Below, in pieces: positions 1 through 10,400 of a DNA stretch of 64,000 nucleotides (position 1 is its first letter; each line of letters begins with the position of its first letter). The stretch comes from Desmodus rotundus (taxonomy: Eukaryota > Chordata > Mammalia > Chiroptera > Phyllostomidae), in NCBI RefSeq assembly GCF_022682495.2, contig NC_071389.1, positions 185,737,556 through 185,801,555 of the forward strand. The letters run 5' to 3'. The notes beneath the pieces were generated by a model that had not been told where the DNA came from, did no database searches, and saw only the letters and a list, made by a program, of their open reading frames with translations. A program made the position numbers and the translations under genes.

Positions 1-59
1 CTACCAGGACTTTCATATGTGCCTTTCTTCTTCAGCCTCATCTATCTCCTGATCTCCAA

Positions 60-360
60 ACTTTAGTCATTCATTCATAACTGCTATGCCCAGATTATCC
101 CAGTCGCTCTCCCATCTCTGGAACCTTGTTCTCTGTGCCTGGAAAGCACTCCCTTCTCCTAATTATCCTTCCTCTTGGCAGATTCGTATACATCCTTCAA
201 AATTCAACTTCTTTCAAACCTCTGACCATCCCTGTCCAAGAATGTTAGGGGTCCCATCTTTCACAGACCTCCACAGACTTCCGCTGATTGAGGCTTTACC
301 ATGCTGCAGGGCACTTTGTCGGAAGGACTGTCTTCATTTTAGTCTCTTCAACCAGCAATA
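60..360 (+). repeat. L2 LINE 3'-end fragment (probable)
   Basis: The stretch contains the phrase for 'gttctctgtgcctggaaagc' followed by 'cttctttcaaacctctgacc', which matches the layout of the 3' part of the ancient mammalian L2 LINE in sense orientation. It is old and diverged, and edges are approximate. The 91-codon open frame over it is a by-product of the repeat and not a gene. Confidence 0.45.
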
Positions 361-739
361 GTACTCCGTTTGTTTTTGGTGAGTGAATGAAGGAAAAATG
401 CGGGCATGCATGCCCTAGAGAGAAAGCATAAATCATTCCAGGTCAATCCCCACACTTTGTAGACAGGGAAACGAAGTCCCACAGAGGTGACTTAATTTGA
501 GAAAACTGAACTAACAAGAGAAGAAGGGCCTAGAACTCTAGGTTTTTGGCCATTGATTTTTTTTTTCAATTAACATGCCACATTTACAGTTATTACAGAC
601 CCATCTCTTGTTCCATTTAAATCTAGTCTCTGCTTTATGTCATCCTGTGGAGAGCAGGACCAATAAAACGGCATAGGTCCAACTAAGATAGCATAAGGTG
701 TATAAAGCAAAGTAGAGTCACGTATGTCAACTAAAATGG

Positions 740-1480
740 CTGTCAGTCAGCCCTGACACTTTGGTTCAAGAGGAAAATTACCTAAGTCAGAGTAAACACA
801 TCTGGCAAGGAGACACACTTAAGATATCCGCACACGAGGTCAGAATAGCCATGTCTGCAGAGCAGGACCACCCATAGATAAGCTCCTGGGCAAATTCCCT
901 GCTTGGCGTCACGGCTGCCAAAACACTTATCAAAAAGACCCAGAAGGCTGGAGTCCACCACTGTCAAGGTATAACTGAGGCAGGTTCCAGACCACTGCTG
1001 AGACAGCTGAGTTCCACACCCCAGAGTGCTGCTCCACACCACGCTGATCTCCCTTGGCATCGTCTGCCCGAGGCTCTGCCATGCAGGGCTGAGGACTTCG
1101 CCTGCCCTGCTGCCCACCTCGCTTCGGAGGTCCTTCCCTGCAAGACACTGACAACTCCCTGGCCCACAGTGCTGTCTCCTGGTCTTGCAGACTGAGACTC
1201 TGAGACTGGGGTTCATTATGCCGCATGGATTGTTGTGTGTGTTACAATTCTCTGAGATTGTTAGAGTGTGAGTAGGATGTTAATGTATGTTGAAGTTTTA
1301 CTTAGCGTGAACCTGCACTCAATAAAAGCTGAGTGAGTAGCATACTTCTGTGTGCGACTCTCCTCCTAGGTGCCGGGCTGCTCCGCAGGCAGCGAGCCGG
1401 GAGGCAGTTACCCTGCTGACTTATGGGAAAGACTGTGTCACCAACAGTTGCTGGGGACACAGCCCTCAGAGCTAGTAAGC
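740..1480 (+). repeat. Possible solitary LTR remnant
   Basis: A GC-richer block of about 0.7 kb ends with an AATAAA signal at about 1320, then roughly 30 bases later a pyrimidine-rich 'ctctcctcctag' segment. That resembles the U3-R-U5 order of an endogenous retroviral LTR. No target-site duplication or internal retroviral sequence was found and no family could be named. It could equally be unique DNA upstream of the GAS2L3 promoter. The 144-codon and 98-codon minus-strand open frames here have no recognisable protein content. Confidence 0.25.
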
Positions 1481-2011
1481 CTATCTCACTGTGCTGAGGT
1501 TAATTTCTCTCCCCTAGCTCTTGCGTTTTCTTAAGGAAGTGCCAACATCCCTTTTTGATTTTGGTTTTGGCCTGCAATTACAGATGGAGGATTCCTTTCC
1601 TCCATCTGTCACCCTGATCCCCTTAGGAGAAGAGGGGTCTGGCGCCGAAAGTTTTCTGCGTAGGACTCCCATTCCTGCTTGGTGACTGCCTCCGCGAAAG
1701 AAGGCGCCTTCAGTACGGCCAGATCGGGAGTGCATTTCAGGTTTGGAGGGACTCTTAACTGATCAGGATGAATCTCAGGACAACGCCCTTACACTCCATT
1801 GGGCCACGTTCCAAGATCCTGCCTATCGGGACTAGTAGGAAGGCATGTTGCTGTAACAGAGGGGCCAGAGGGCAGGACTTGCTCAGTGACCAAGACGGGC
1901 GTGAACGCTGAACTAGTGAACCAAGGCTGGGTGCCCAGGGATGACTGAGACACGCGCGCAGGTCTCGTGCTCCCCGGGAGACCCGGGGGCGGGGCCTCCA
2001 GCCACGCCCCC

Positions 2012-2039
2012 TTCCCGCCCTCTGATTGGTCCCTTCGAA
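2012..2039 (+). promoter_or_regulatory. GAS2L3: E2F-like site, inverted CCAAT box and CHR element
   Basis: Three cell-cycle elements lie within 28 bases: TTCCCGCC at 2012-2019 (E2F-like), GATTGG at 2024-2029 (CCAAT box on the minus strand, NF-Y) and TTCGAA at 2034-2039 (a TTYGAA cell-cycle genes homology region, CHR). CHR is the binding site of the LIN54 subunit of MuvB, shared by DREAM (repression in G0/G1) and B-MYB/FOXM1-MuvB (activation in G2/M). GAS2L3 has been reported as a DREAM/LIN-complex target, so the arrangement fits the gene. Occupancy here is inferred. Confidence 0.7.
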
Positions 2040-2059
2040 ACAGGCGGTGGCGATTCGCG

Positions 2060-2173
2060 GCAAACAGTAAGGCTAAGGCGGTGGCGTCGGTTGGTCAGGG
2101 GCGTTGCGGCTCCCCACGGATTGAGCCGCGATGTCGCTCCCCAGGGCCCAGTGACCCTTCTGCATCAGCTCTG
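2060..2173 (+). other. GAS2L3: GAS2L3 exon 1 (5' UTR, non-coding)
   Basis: The 3' edge is set by a strong donor, ctg|GTGAGT, at 2173/2174 inside the CpG island. The transcription start is not visible directly; it is placed just downstream of the CHR because such elements usually sit close to the start. The exon carries a short upstream open frame at 2131-2154. The next supported exon is at 13568, so intron 1 would be about 11.4 kb; another untranslated exon in between cannot be excluded. Confidence 0.55.
2131..2154 (+). promoter_or_regulatory. Short upstream ORF in GAS2L3 exon 1
   Basis: ATG at 2131 is in a fair initiation context (G at -3) and reads seven codons (M-S-L-P-R-A-Q) to TGA at 2152-2154. 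It ends before the exon 1 donor and is out of frame with the main coding sequence. If the mRNA begins upstream of 2131 it could lower or tune translation. Whether it is translated is unknown. Confidence 0.35.
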
Positions 2174-3344
2174 GTGAGTATTTCCCTGTTCACTTTCTCT
2201 TACCCTCACTAACTTCTACTTGCCTTCTCTGGGCTGCCGCGCCGCAGCCTCCGGGCTCGGGGAATCCCCCGCGTTCCGAGGGGTGGAGGAGTTGGGAGGT
2301 TGGGACCCTAAGCTTCGGGATCCAAGACGCTCCGTGATTGGCCCACTGCGGGAGTCGCGAGCTCTGATTGGTTCCTGGGGCCGTCAAGGCGAAGTGGGGT
2401 CTGCCCGCCGCTGCCCACTCTGGTGCGTTGCGAGGGGCAACAGGTGTGCAGGAGCGGCTTCCGGCCTGGTGCTCGCGTGCTAGTCTGGGGAAGAGGCATC
2501 CAGCCGCCACCGTTCTAGCTTTAGTATCCAAACAGGGATCAGAGCCTGAAGCTCGTTTAGGGTCTCCCGCGGCACCCACATACCCGAGCGCTTAGGATAT
2601 TTAGGATCATTTCTGCCGCATCACCTTCGGGAAGATTTGATGAAGTCACAGACCTTAGAAAGAGAGCGACGCAGTCATTTCCCCTACGCTCTCTTCCCTA
2701 TTTGTCCTCTCCAGTCCATGCAAGGCCCAGATCGCAGAGAGGGACGAACGGGGCGATCCGCGCGGTGCTTCCTACTCACACCCCTCGGGCGGCAGAGCCG
2801 CGTGGGTTCGGGGGCGCTTGCAGATTGCCTGTAAACGGGAGGGAGGTGTCGGAAGGCATACTTGCCCATGCAGTCGGTCCTGGCTCCTACCTAATCCTTT
2901 CGACCCCAGGGATTGAATCACACGGATTTATAGTGCTCGTGGCCTGTGTATGGTGGAGAATCTGATTCAGCCGCTACTAAGTGAAGAGATGGGTTTTGCA
3001 GGCCCAGGCCAGGTCAGTTTGGGCTTTGCTTCGTTTGTGTGCAGAGTGCTGATGATGGCTGCTGCCTCGAGTTCAGTGATCTGTGAACTGCCCTCTGAGC
3101 ACGTCTCGTGCGAGACACTTAAATGATTAGGAATTAGAATTCTTGCCAGCTCAGATTCCCTCTGGGAGGAGGCTGGAATGGATTTAAACGAAAAACGGGA
3201 AACTCTGGTGTAGAAACTGATTCGCGTTGTCTGTGATCTGTTTCAGAAACTCGTTAAAGATCAATGCGGAATGAATTGTAGGTGTCTTTGCTATTTTGAG
3301 GTTACTGAATTAAAAGTAATACTTCTTTCTAGTGTAGCAGAGTT

Positions 3345-3530
3345 GCATGTGGGCTCTGAAATCAGACTTTACTATGTGTGCGAATTTAGGAAAGTTATTT
3401 AATCTTTGTAACCTAAATGTCCTACTCTGTAAAGGAAAGTTAGTAATAGTTCCTACCTTATTGATGCAAGGGTTGTTGTGAGGATCGAGTGGAACAATCC
3501 GTGTAACTAGTTTGGTACAATGCCTGACAG
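3345..3530 (+). repeat. MIR SINE, sense
   Basis: The order of landmarks is that of MIR: 'gggctctgaaatcagac', then a region corresponding to 'cctcagtttcctcatctgtaa' in degraded form, then 'ttgttgtgaggatcgagtgg' and 'caatgcctgaca'. It is an old, diverged tRNA-derived SINE common to all mammals. Confidence 0.65.
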
Positions 3531-3659
3531 AGGCTGTTCTGTCCGCGCTGGTTAGTTTGGTGGAAGGGGGCGGGTGGAGGCAGTGCCAGAGGCAGTGATG
3601 CTTATCATCCACCGATTAACACCTGCCAGGCACTTACAGTAGCAGCATCTGGCTGGTAC

Positions 3660-3850
3660 TACACACTCTTAGTTATCAAATGCATTATTACTTAGAATGT
3701 GCCAGGTACTGTATTCTTTGTGCCTTGTTTATATTATTCTTAAACCTCTTAGTAATCCTGCGCTGTAGTTGGTGTTATCTCCCTGTTGTAGATGAGTAAA
3801 CTGAGGCTCAGAGAAAGGGCAGAGCCTTCTAAGGTCCATCAGAATTCAGT
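3660..3850 (-). repeat. MIR SINE, antisense
   Basis: It contains 'aatgtgccaggtactgtatt', then a core resembling 'ttaatcctcacaac', and 'gatgagtaaactgaggctca', in the order expected of an inverted MIR element. Confidence 0.6.
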
Positions 3851-4139
3851 CCAGACTGTCACATTCCAGTATCCAGCTGCTTTTTTGTATGGCGCTGCCC
3901 TTGCATTTATTTCCCCAGCATTAAGCACCTTCTCTGCCCATTGTTGTTTGTAGGTCCCAGGTTCATTTCTTCTGTGAGTATGGGTTTATTCTGATACTTC
4001 ATTAATTAAAAAAAAAAGAAATAACTTGTGGTGATGGTGAATCAAAGCATGTGAAAAGAGAGAATGTCAACAATATACATGCTATTACTAAAAAACTAAG
4101 TGAGTCCGTTGGTGTTTGGAGAATTGGTCAGTTCAGAAA

Positions 4140-4470
4140 TGTTTCCTAATTTATTCCTAGTTCACCCCCCTCCCACAGTCTGTCCCCACACCATTGTCCA
4201 TGTCTGCGTGGGTCATTCCTACATGTTCTTTGACTACTCCCTTCCCCTTCCTCCCACCATTGCCCTCCAACCCCCGCTTTCCTCTGGCAGCTGTCAGACT
4301 GTTCTCTGTTTCCATGTCTCTCGTTCTGTTTTGCTCATTAGTTTATTTTGTTAATTAGAGTCCTCTTATAAGTGAAATCATACAGTATTTGTCTTTAACC
4401 GACTGGATTATTTCACTTAGCATGATAGTCTCCAGTTCCATCCGTGCTGTCGCTTTTTCCTGTAAGTCTT
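4140..4470 (-). mobile_element. L1 3'-UTR fragment (bat-type)
   Basis: C/T-rich sequence with 'ctggcagctgtcagactgtt', 'ttttgctcattagtttattt' and 'agtgaaatcatacagtattt' closely parallels 37380-37520. Both are inverted 3' parts of the same L1 family. It is 5'-truncated and codes for nothing intact. Confidence 0.6.
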
Positions 4471-5659
4471 AATTTAAGTTTGGAGATAAGAGAAGGAAGT
4501 TCAGTTAATTCAATAATTGTTTTCAAGCCAACTGTTGATGAGGAAAGTAAGGGATTAAGGTTATTATGTATCATGATATTTTACTTTCTTGAAGTAACAT
4601 GTCTGTGTGTATGTCTGTGTGTATGTTTATTTCCTATTACTTGTTGCTCTCTATACTTTGACATCAGGTACCTAATGAACCATGTGATGTACAATAGGGT
4701 TTGAGAAAATATGAAACTTGAGTCTTCTGTTTTCTCACTTCGAGCTTCCCTGTTTTTAATTGAAATTTGACTGCCGTAGAAAATGCCTTAGAGTAATGTT
4801 TACAAGATACAGGCAATAATAACAATTGTATTTCTTTAGTATTTCTCCTAAAAACTCAAAAAGTTTTTTTATATTATTACATTGTTACAGAGTAGGTTGT
4901 TTTAACAAAAAGTTACCATGTATTTTCTAAATGGATTACTAATTTCCAAAAGAATTAGAATGTAATAAAATGTAGCATATATATACTAAGTGTAATTTCA
5001 TCTTTGATGCTAAAAGTATCTGAGGAATTTATAGTATTATGACCGTGATGTGCTAGATATAGCTGAAGTGCTGGCTGGTAGAGATTCTGCCTATTGTCAC
5101 ACAATATAAACTTTTGTGTAAGAAAGTATAGTATTAGCTATGGTGAACGGCTCACTTTATATAGTTTTAAACGTGATGACTATTGTTTTCGCTACTTTAT
5201 ATAGTTTTAAACATAATGACTGTTGTTTTTCCTTGATGGCTGACTTGTTAATATTTTTGATTCCAAAAATAAAATTGGCTGTTGAAAAATAATTTAGCTA
5301 TTTTCAGAAGTTTTCTTTTACACACACAGACACACACAATTTAGAAAACATTGTGATCTAAGTAATAAAATTATATATTTTTGGTTGTGTAAGGTATAAT
5401 GGACATTTTTTCAGATTAGTAGATATAGCTCTATCATATATTGTTTGAAGTGGCTAACTAAATCCACTGTATAAGTGTCCCATAAGTTATTTGAGCAGTT
5501 TCCTGCTAACAGACACTTAATGTTATTTTTACATTTAAAAAAATTTTTGTTTTGAGGGTACCTTTATTAGAGCTGGGACAGTGAAAGAAGGAAGGGCCTA
5601 GGATAGGAGAACCCACAGGAGAGAGATGAGGCAGGGCTGCTTTGGCTCTACATTTCTTT

Positions 5660-5836
5660 TTATTGATTTTTTTTTTTTAGAGAGAGAGAGACAGGCAGAC
5701 AAACAGACAGACATTGATTTTTGTTGTCCCACTTCTCATGCATTCACTGATTGCTTTTATGTGCCCTGACTGGGATCGAACCTGCAACCTTGGTTTATCT
5801 GATGAGGCTCTAACCAACTGAGCTACCCGGCCAGGG
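5660..5836 (-). mobile_element. VES-type SINE
   Basis: On the minus strand the element starts with a tRNA-like head (GCCCTGGCCGGGTAGCTCAG, then a GGTTCGATCCC box B) and ends in an A-rich tail, seen here as a T-run and GA-rich stretch on the + strand. A 12-base duplication, ctacatttcttt, flanks it at 5648-5659 and 5837-5848. VES SINEs are restricted to bats, so this is one of the best clues to the host. The intact box A/B sequences do not make it a tRNA gene. Confidence 0.9.
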
Positions 5837-6399
5837 CTACATTTCTTTATGTTAGTGTCTGTGTGTGTGTATTTTCCATAGAGCCTTTTAGTCTTTCATA
5901 TATAAAGGCAAACTGATTTTAAGTTCTTTTAAATTTTTGTATCACTCAGAATTTTATGACAAATTAATAATTCTGTCTAATACAAAATTTAGTTATCAGG
6001 TTGAATCTCTGCCAACCATTGAAAGAAGAAAATTTCAAATAAAAAAGTGAAGACTCCCAACAATTGAACAGTTTTTATATCTTGCAAGTAATATGTGATG
6101 TTTTATTAAACTGTAAGAATCTTAGTTCTTTTTCTTAAAAGTTTTCATTTGGCTTTGGAAGCTGCCTTTCTCTTAAATAGATACACCACAGATTTATTTC
6201 ATTATTGTTTCATATTCCTTTTAGTAATATATGCAGCATTTATTATACTTAGGATTAATTCCAGCACTGATTTTAGCACTGATTTCTACATAGAAGTGGA
6301 AGAAATGGAGACTGTTACTTCCTCAAGGACCTGTATTTTAAAAAGTATGGAGTACAGTAAAATTGAAGCATATCTTGCTATATAACCTACACTGAAGAG

Positions 6400-7010
6400 T
6401 GGGCTCATGGGGTTCAATTTTAGAGAGATTGAATCTGAAGGATAGGTAGGAGTGAGTCTGGAAGAATAGAGTGTCCTATGTAGATGGGTCAGCTTGTGCT
6501 AAGAACTAGAAATGGGAGAGCATGGAGCTCGAAGGGTCTAAAAGTTCAATATGGCTCGAGTGTAGGGTTCAAGAGATGAGGCTGCTAGAGATTCCTGGAA
6601 AGCTTTATTTAGCTTTGCTAGGAAGTTTGGGCTTTCTGCAAAGGCAGTGAAGAGCCGTTCTGGGTTTTAAGCATGTCCTCAGGTGGGAGTTTGTGAAGAT
6701 CACTGGCTGCAGGACAGGAAGAAAGGTTGGAGGCCTGCAAGGCTGAAGAAAGGGTGACTTGGTGGGAAGCTGTGCCAGTAAACCTGGAGAAAGATGATGG
6801 GGGCTTGAACGAGAGGAGTGGCTATAGGTATTGAAGAGACAGTTTAGATGTAGAAGCAACAAGACGTCGTCACTGATGGTTTGGGCTGAGGTGAGGCAGG
6901 GACCCAGGAGTGAGGAGGTAGATGTGTGAGCGAGGAAGGAAGCGAGGATGGAATCAAAGAAGTCCTGGTGACTTGGTGAATCTTGGTGTCATTTCCTGAG
7001 ATACTAAATA
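6400..7010 (-). repeat. L2 LINE fragment, antisense
   Basis: The phrases 'gaaggataggtaggagtgag', 'gttttaagcatgtcctcagg', 'gaagatcactggctgcagga' and 'aaagatgatgggggcttgaa' follow the order of an inverted L2 element. It is diverged and its edges are approximate. Confidence 0.5.
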
Positions 7011-7289
7011 CAGGAAACCTTTGTAAATATTTAAATGAATGAATGAATATATAAATGATTTTAAATATACAAAGGCAGGAGCATTTAATGGTGATGATGG
7101 AGAAGATGGTGGTAATAATAGCAAACACATATCACTATAAATTTTGCATCTTTTTTTTAAAGCATGCTGTATGAAAGTGGTGCCCTTTTCTTATCATTTC
7201 AGCCTGCTGGGCTCACTGATACACGTTGCTTTGTCTAGGTTAGGTCAGATGTCTTGATCCTCTGGGCAAATCTTCCTTTATTCACTTAA

Positions 7290-7815
7290 GCATATTAGTT
7301 TCCTTTTACTGCTAGAACAAATAACCACAAACTTAGTGGTTTGAAACAACACAAATTTATATTTTACAGCTTGGGAAAACAGAAACCTGGAATGAGTTAA
7401 AAAAGATGTCAGTTATGCTGTGTCGCTTCGCGGGGCTCAGAAGTAGGGAGTCCATTTCTTTCCTTTCTGCAGCTTCTAGAGGGCACCTGCATTCCTCGGC
7501 TCTTCCTCCATCTTCAAAGCCAGCAGTGTAACCACACAAACATGCCTCTTTCCCTGCCTCTCTTTCATCATCATATCACGTTCTCTCTTTCTGCTTTTGT
7601 TCTCACATCGCCTCCTCTGACTCCGATGTTACTGCATCCATCCCTCTTATACTCATTTGGTTATTACATTTGGCCCACCAGGATAATCTCCCACTTTAAG
7701 GTCCCTAATTTACTCAATCATCTGTAGTCCATTTGGCCCATGAAGGTAGTACATTCACAGGTTGTGGGGAATAGGGCTTAGGCATCTTTGGGGACCATCG
7801 TTCTGTCTACCGTAA
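7290..7815 (+). repeat. Ancient LTR-like interspersed repeat, family not assigned
   Basis: It opens with 'ttagtttccttttactgcta' and 'ataaccacaaacttagtggt' and closes with 'ttctgtctacc'. Between lie 'cttctagagggcacctgcat' and 'cttcctccatcttcaaagcc'. This is a well-known old mammalian dispersed repeat with TG...CA-like ends, about 0.5 kb long. I recognise the consensus but cannot name the family with certainty. Confidence 0.45.
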
Positions 7816-8769
7816 ATGGAGTTTGAGTGTAGTAAAAATGTACCATTCTCTGGGGCAGTCATGAATGTCTGAGTGGCACATTGCCTCCGGAATCCTTGCC
7901 CCGTGGCACCGCTGTTCCATCCTGTTCGCTTGGACCCTCTGCCTCTACATTAGTCTTACTAGTATTTTTCTTAGTGATTCCTCTGATGTATCAGGCAACT
8001 CACTTGAACTGCTGGTACCTTGACTAGTAACCACTCTACATATTTCCCCATGGACATGTTGGGCGAGAGGCAAAATATCAATTCAGGTTACATAAAAATA
8101 AAAGTAAAAACTAACAGTACTAAAAGAGTTCTCCCTTCAGACCCTCGTCCACTGCGTGGCTGTTTCTCAGCTTTGCTGTCACCTCTCTTCCACAGCAAAA
8201 ACACTGTGGAGAAGGGAGACAGCCCAGATTTTCCTAGAGGTACTCACATTTCTCTTAACAACAGTGTTTCCTAAACTTCAGGCTTGAATACTTGTATCAA
8301 AACTTTCCAGTAGCAAGCCCAGAACTTATAATATACTTGGCCAAGCAAAGTACAGAACTAACTCAAAATATACAGTATAAAACACTGTAAAGGCAAGTGA
8401 TTGGGAGAAATGCTATGTGACTTCAACAGCTAAAGTTCTAAATAATTCAGTCCAATCAGGAAGGGCTACTGGGAAGGGATAAATCAAAAAAGTTGTGTCC
8501 TGGATTAGCGGAGATGATGAGGAATCTCTTCAACTGTTCCTTCTCTGTTCCCTTTGCTCATTCTTTCTCCCATGTGTAGATTTTGGATTTTCGCAGGACT
8601 TGTTCTTGGACCCTTATCACTCATTGCTTTCTTCATTTCTTTCTCAGATGATCTCATTCATTCCAGTAGCTTTACCTCCCAAGTATTTGCTGACAGTTTA
8701 TGTCTCCCGAACTTTCTCTTTAGCTCTAGAATATCATTTCTAACTGCCAGCTTGACATTGCCCCTTGAG

Positions 8770-9870
8770 TGTCTTTAAAGGCTTCTTAAATTAAACATGG
8801 CCAAAACAGCACTTTTGACCTGTCTATGCTGTGTTCCCTGCTTCGGTCTGCTCAGTCTCCATCATCCTCACCTCAGTAAATGCTACCACTATCTGCTCAG
8901 TTGCTTAAGCCGGAAACCTGGGAGTTGTTCTTGACACTTCACTCTGCCCTTACGTCCCTGTTCTTCACCCATCCATCTCTAGCCATGATCAAGTCTTGCT
9001 TCTAACTCCAGCATAGATATCAAACCCACCCCCTCCTCTCCAACGAGACACTGTCAGTCACCATCATCTGTCATTGAACTATGCACTGGATTCCTAACTT
9101 TTCCTCTTCCAGGCTTCTGTCCATCCCATTTCCTATATGCTCTGTTTCCCTGGCTCTCTGTTTGTACCCCTCTCTTTTTCCTTCTCATTGTTTCCCCTGG
9201 TTCTTTTCCCCACATCTCCATCCACCCCTCTTCAGTTTCTTCCCCTTTTTAGCTGTTAAACCCATCACTATTTCACTCCCATGTTTCTACCCCTGAGAGA
9301 GCTCTTTTAAAGCTATGAATTAGATTGTGTTTCTCCTGGTTACAGCTCTTCCATGGCTTCCCCATGACACTTAGAATAAAATCTAGTTTCCTCAGCATGG
9401 CCTTGTGTGCATGGCCTTGTGTGGTGGGACCACTGTCTAACTTTTCAACCCTGTCCTGAGTCACACATTCTCCATGTTTCGGCCACACCGGCCGCTTTTA
9501 GTTCTTGGCATGCACCAAACTCTTTCCTTTTCGAGAGTCTTTACAAAAATGATGCTGTATGCATAAAACTCTTCCATCTTTCTCTCTCTGGCTAATTTCT
9601 ACCATTCTTCAAATTCATGTTTTTCCTCCAGCAAAAGCATTTCTAACCACTCAATCTAAGTCTAAAGTAGACCCCTGATGTTTCTCTCTTTGTTCTTTCC
9701 TTCAAAGCAATGATCATGATGTAACATTGTGTATTCATTTGTGTATTTACTACTAGCTCTGTAAGGGCAGTCACGTGTCTGGTATGTTTATCACTGTGTC
9801 TCTTCCCAGTGTGCCTACTTTTATAAAAGGTGTGAGTAAATGCTTGTTGGATAAATGAATGCGTGAACCC
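8770..9870 (+). repeat. L2 LINE fragment, sense
   Basis: Successive landmarks match the L2 3' kilobase: 'aaacatggccaaaacagcac', 'agccggaaacctgggagttg', 'ctcttccatggcttccccat', 'acttagaataaaatctagtt', 'ctctctttgttctttccttc' and the terminal 'gagtaaatgcttgttggata'. Reading frames are broken throughout, so the short open frames over it are relics. Confidence 0.75.
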
Positions 9871-10214
9871 GACATGAAAAGCGTACATTCTGAATAGTGA
9901 TAGAGCCACAGAAATGAGCAGAACTGATAGGGAGTGAGGAGAAAGGCTGAATGGAGCAAAACACCTAGGTTACGTGAATTGCTCAATACTTTTATTCCAG
10001 CAAGACAGTTATAAGTCACAAATTCATAGTCAGTATACTCCCAATTATAATGTGGATATTTGAAAGCTTTTAGTTTTATTTATTACTATCTTTATTTTTG
10101 TGTTAGTAAAAGAAGCTTTCCAAATCACATTTAATGATTTCTGACTATTATTTGCCTTGTTTTCTTATCTCTTTAATTTGACAAATTATCATACATGTAC
10201 TATAATTATGTCTC

Positions 10215-10400
10215 ATCATAGTATTAATCATTACAACTCATTTTTGAAGTGCTAGCTATGTGTCAGGTACTTTATTTGTATCATCTTGTTTAATCATTAC
10301 AACAGCCATAAGAAGGAGGAGGTGGTATTCCATTTTATAAATGAGAACACTGAGGCTCAGAGAAGTTAATTATCCCGAGGTCATACAGCTGGAATTCACA
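10215..10400 (-). repeat. MIR SINE, antisense
   Basis: It contains 'gctagctatgtgtcaggtac', 'cttgtttaatcattacaaca', 'aaatgagaacactgaggctc' and 'aggtcatacagctgg', the standard order for an inverted MIR. Confidence 0.7.

Larger units (their letters stand above)
1941..2830 (+). promoter_or_regulatory. GAS2L3: CpG island promoter of GAS2L3
   Basis: The block is rich in CpG and GC, unlike the AT-rich DNA on either side. It contains GC boxes (gggcggggc at about 1987-1995; ccacgcccc at 2002-2010), an E2F-like site, inverted CCAAT boxes, a CHR element and the first splice donor (GTGAGT at 2174). It lacks a clear TATA box, as expected of a housekeeping or cell-cycle CpG-island promoter. The several overlapping open frames on both strands arise from high GC content and are not genes. 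Confidence 0.85.

Noticed and set aside
2190..2579. 129-codon minus-strand frame across the CpG island, suggesting a divergent gene.
   Set aside because: Several frames are open here because of high GC content. No domain, no splice site pair and no Kozak-supported start with known homologues.
5660..5836. tRNA gene suggested by box A/B-like sequences.
   Set aside because: The sequence is the tRNA-derived head of a VES SINE with A-rich tail and TSD; the same applies to the SINEs at 14656, 27228, 28334 and 44960.
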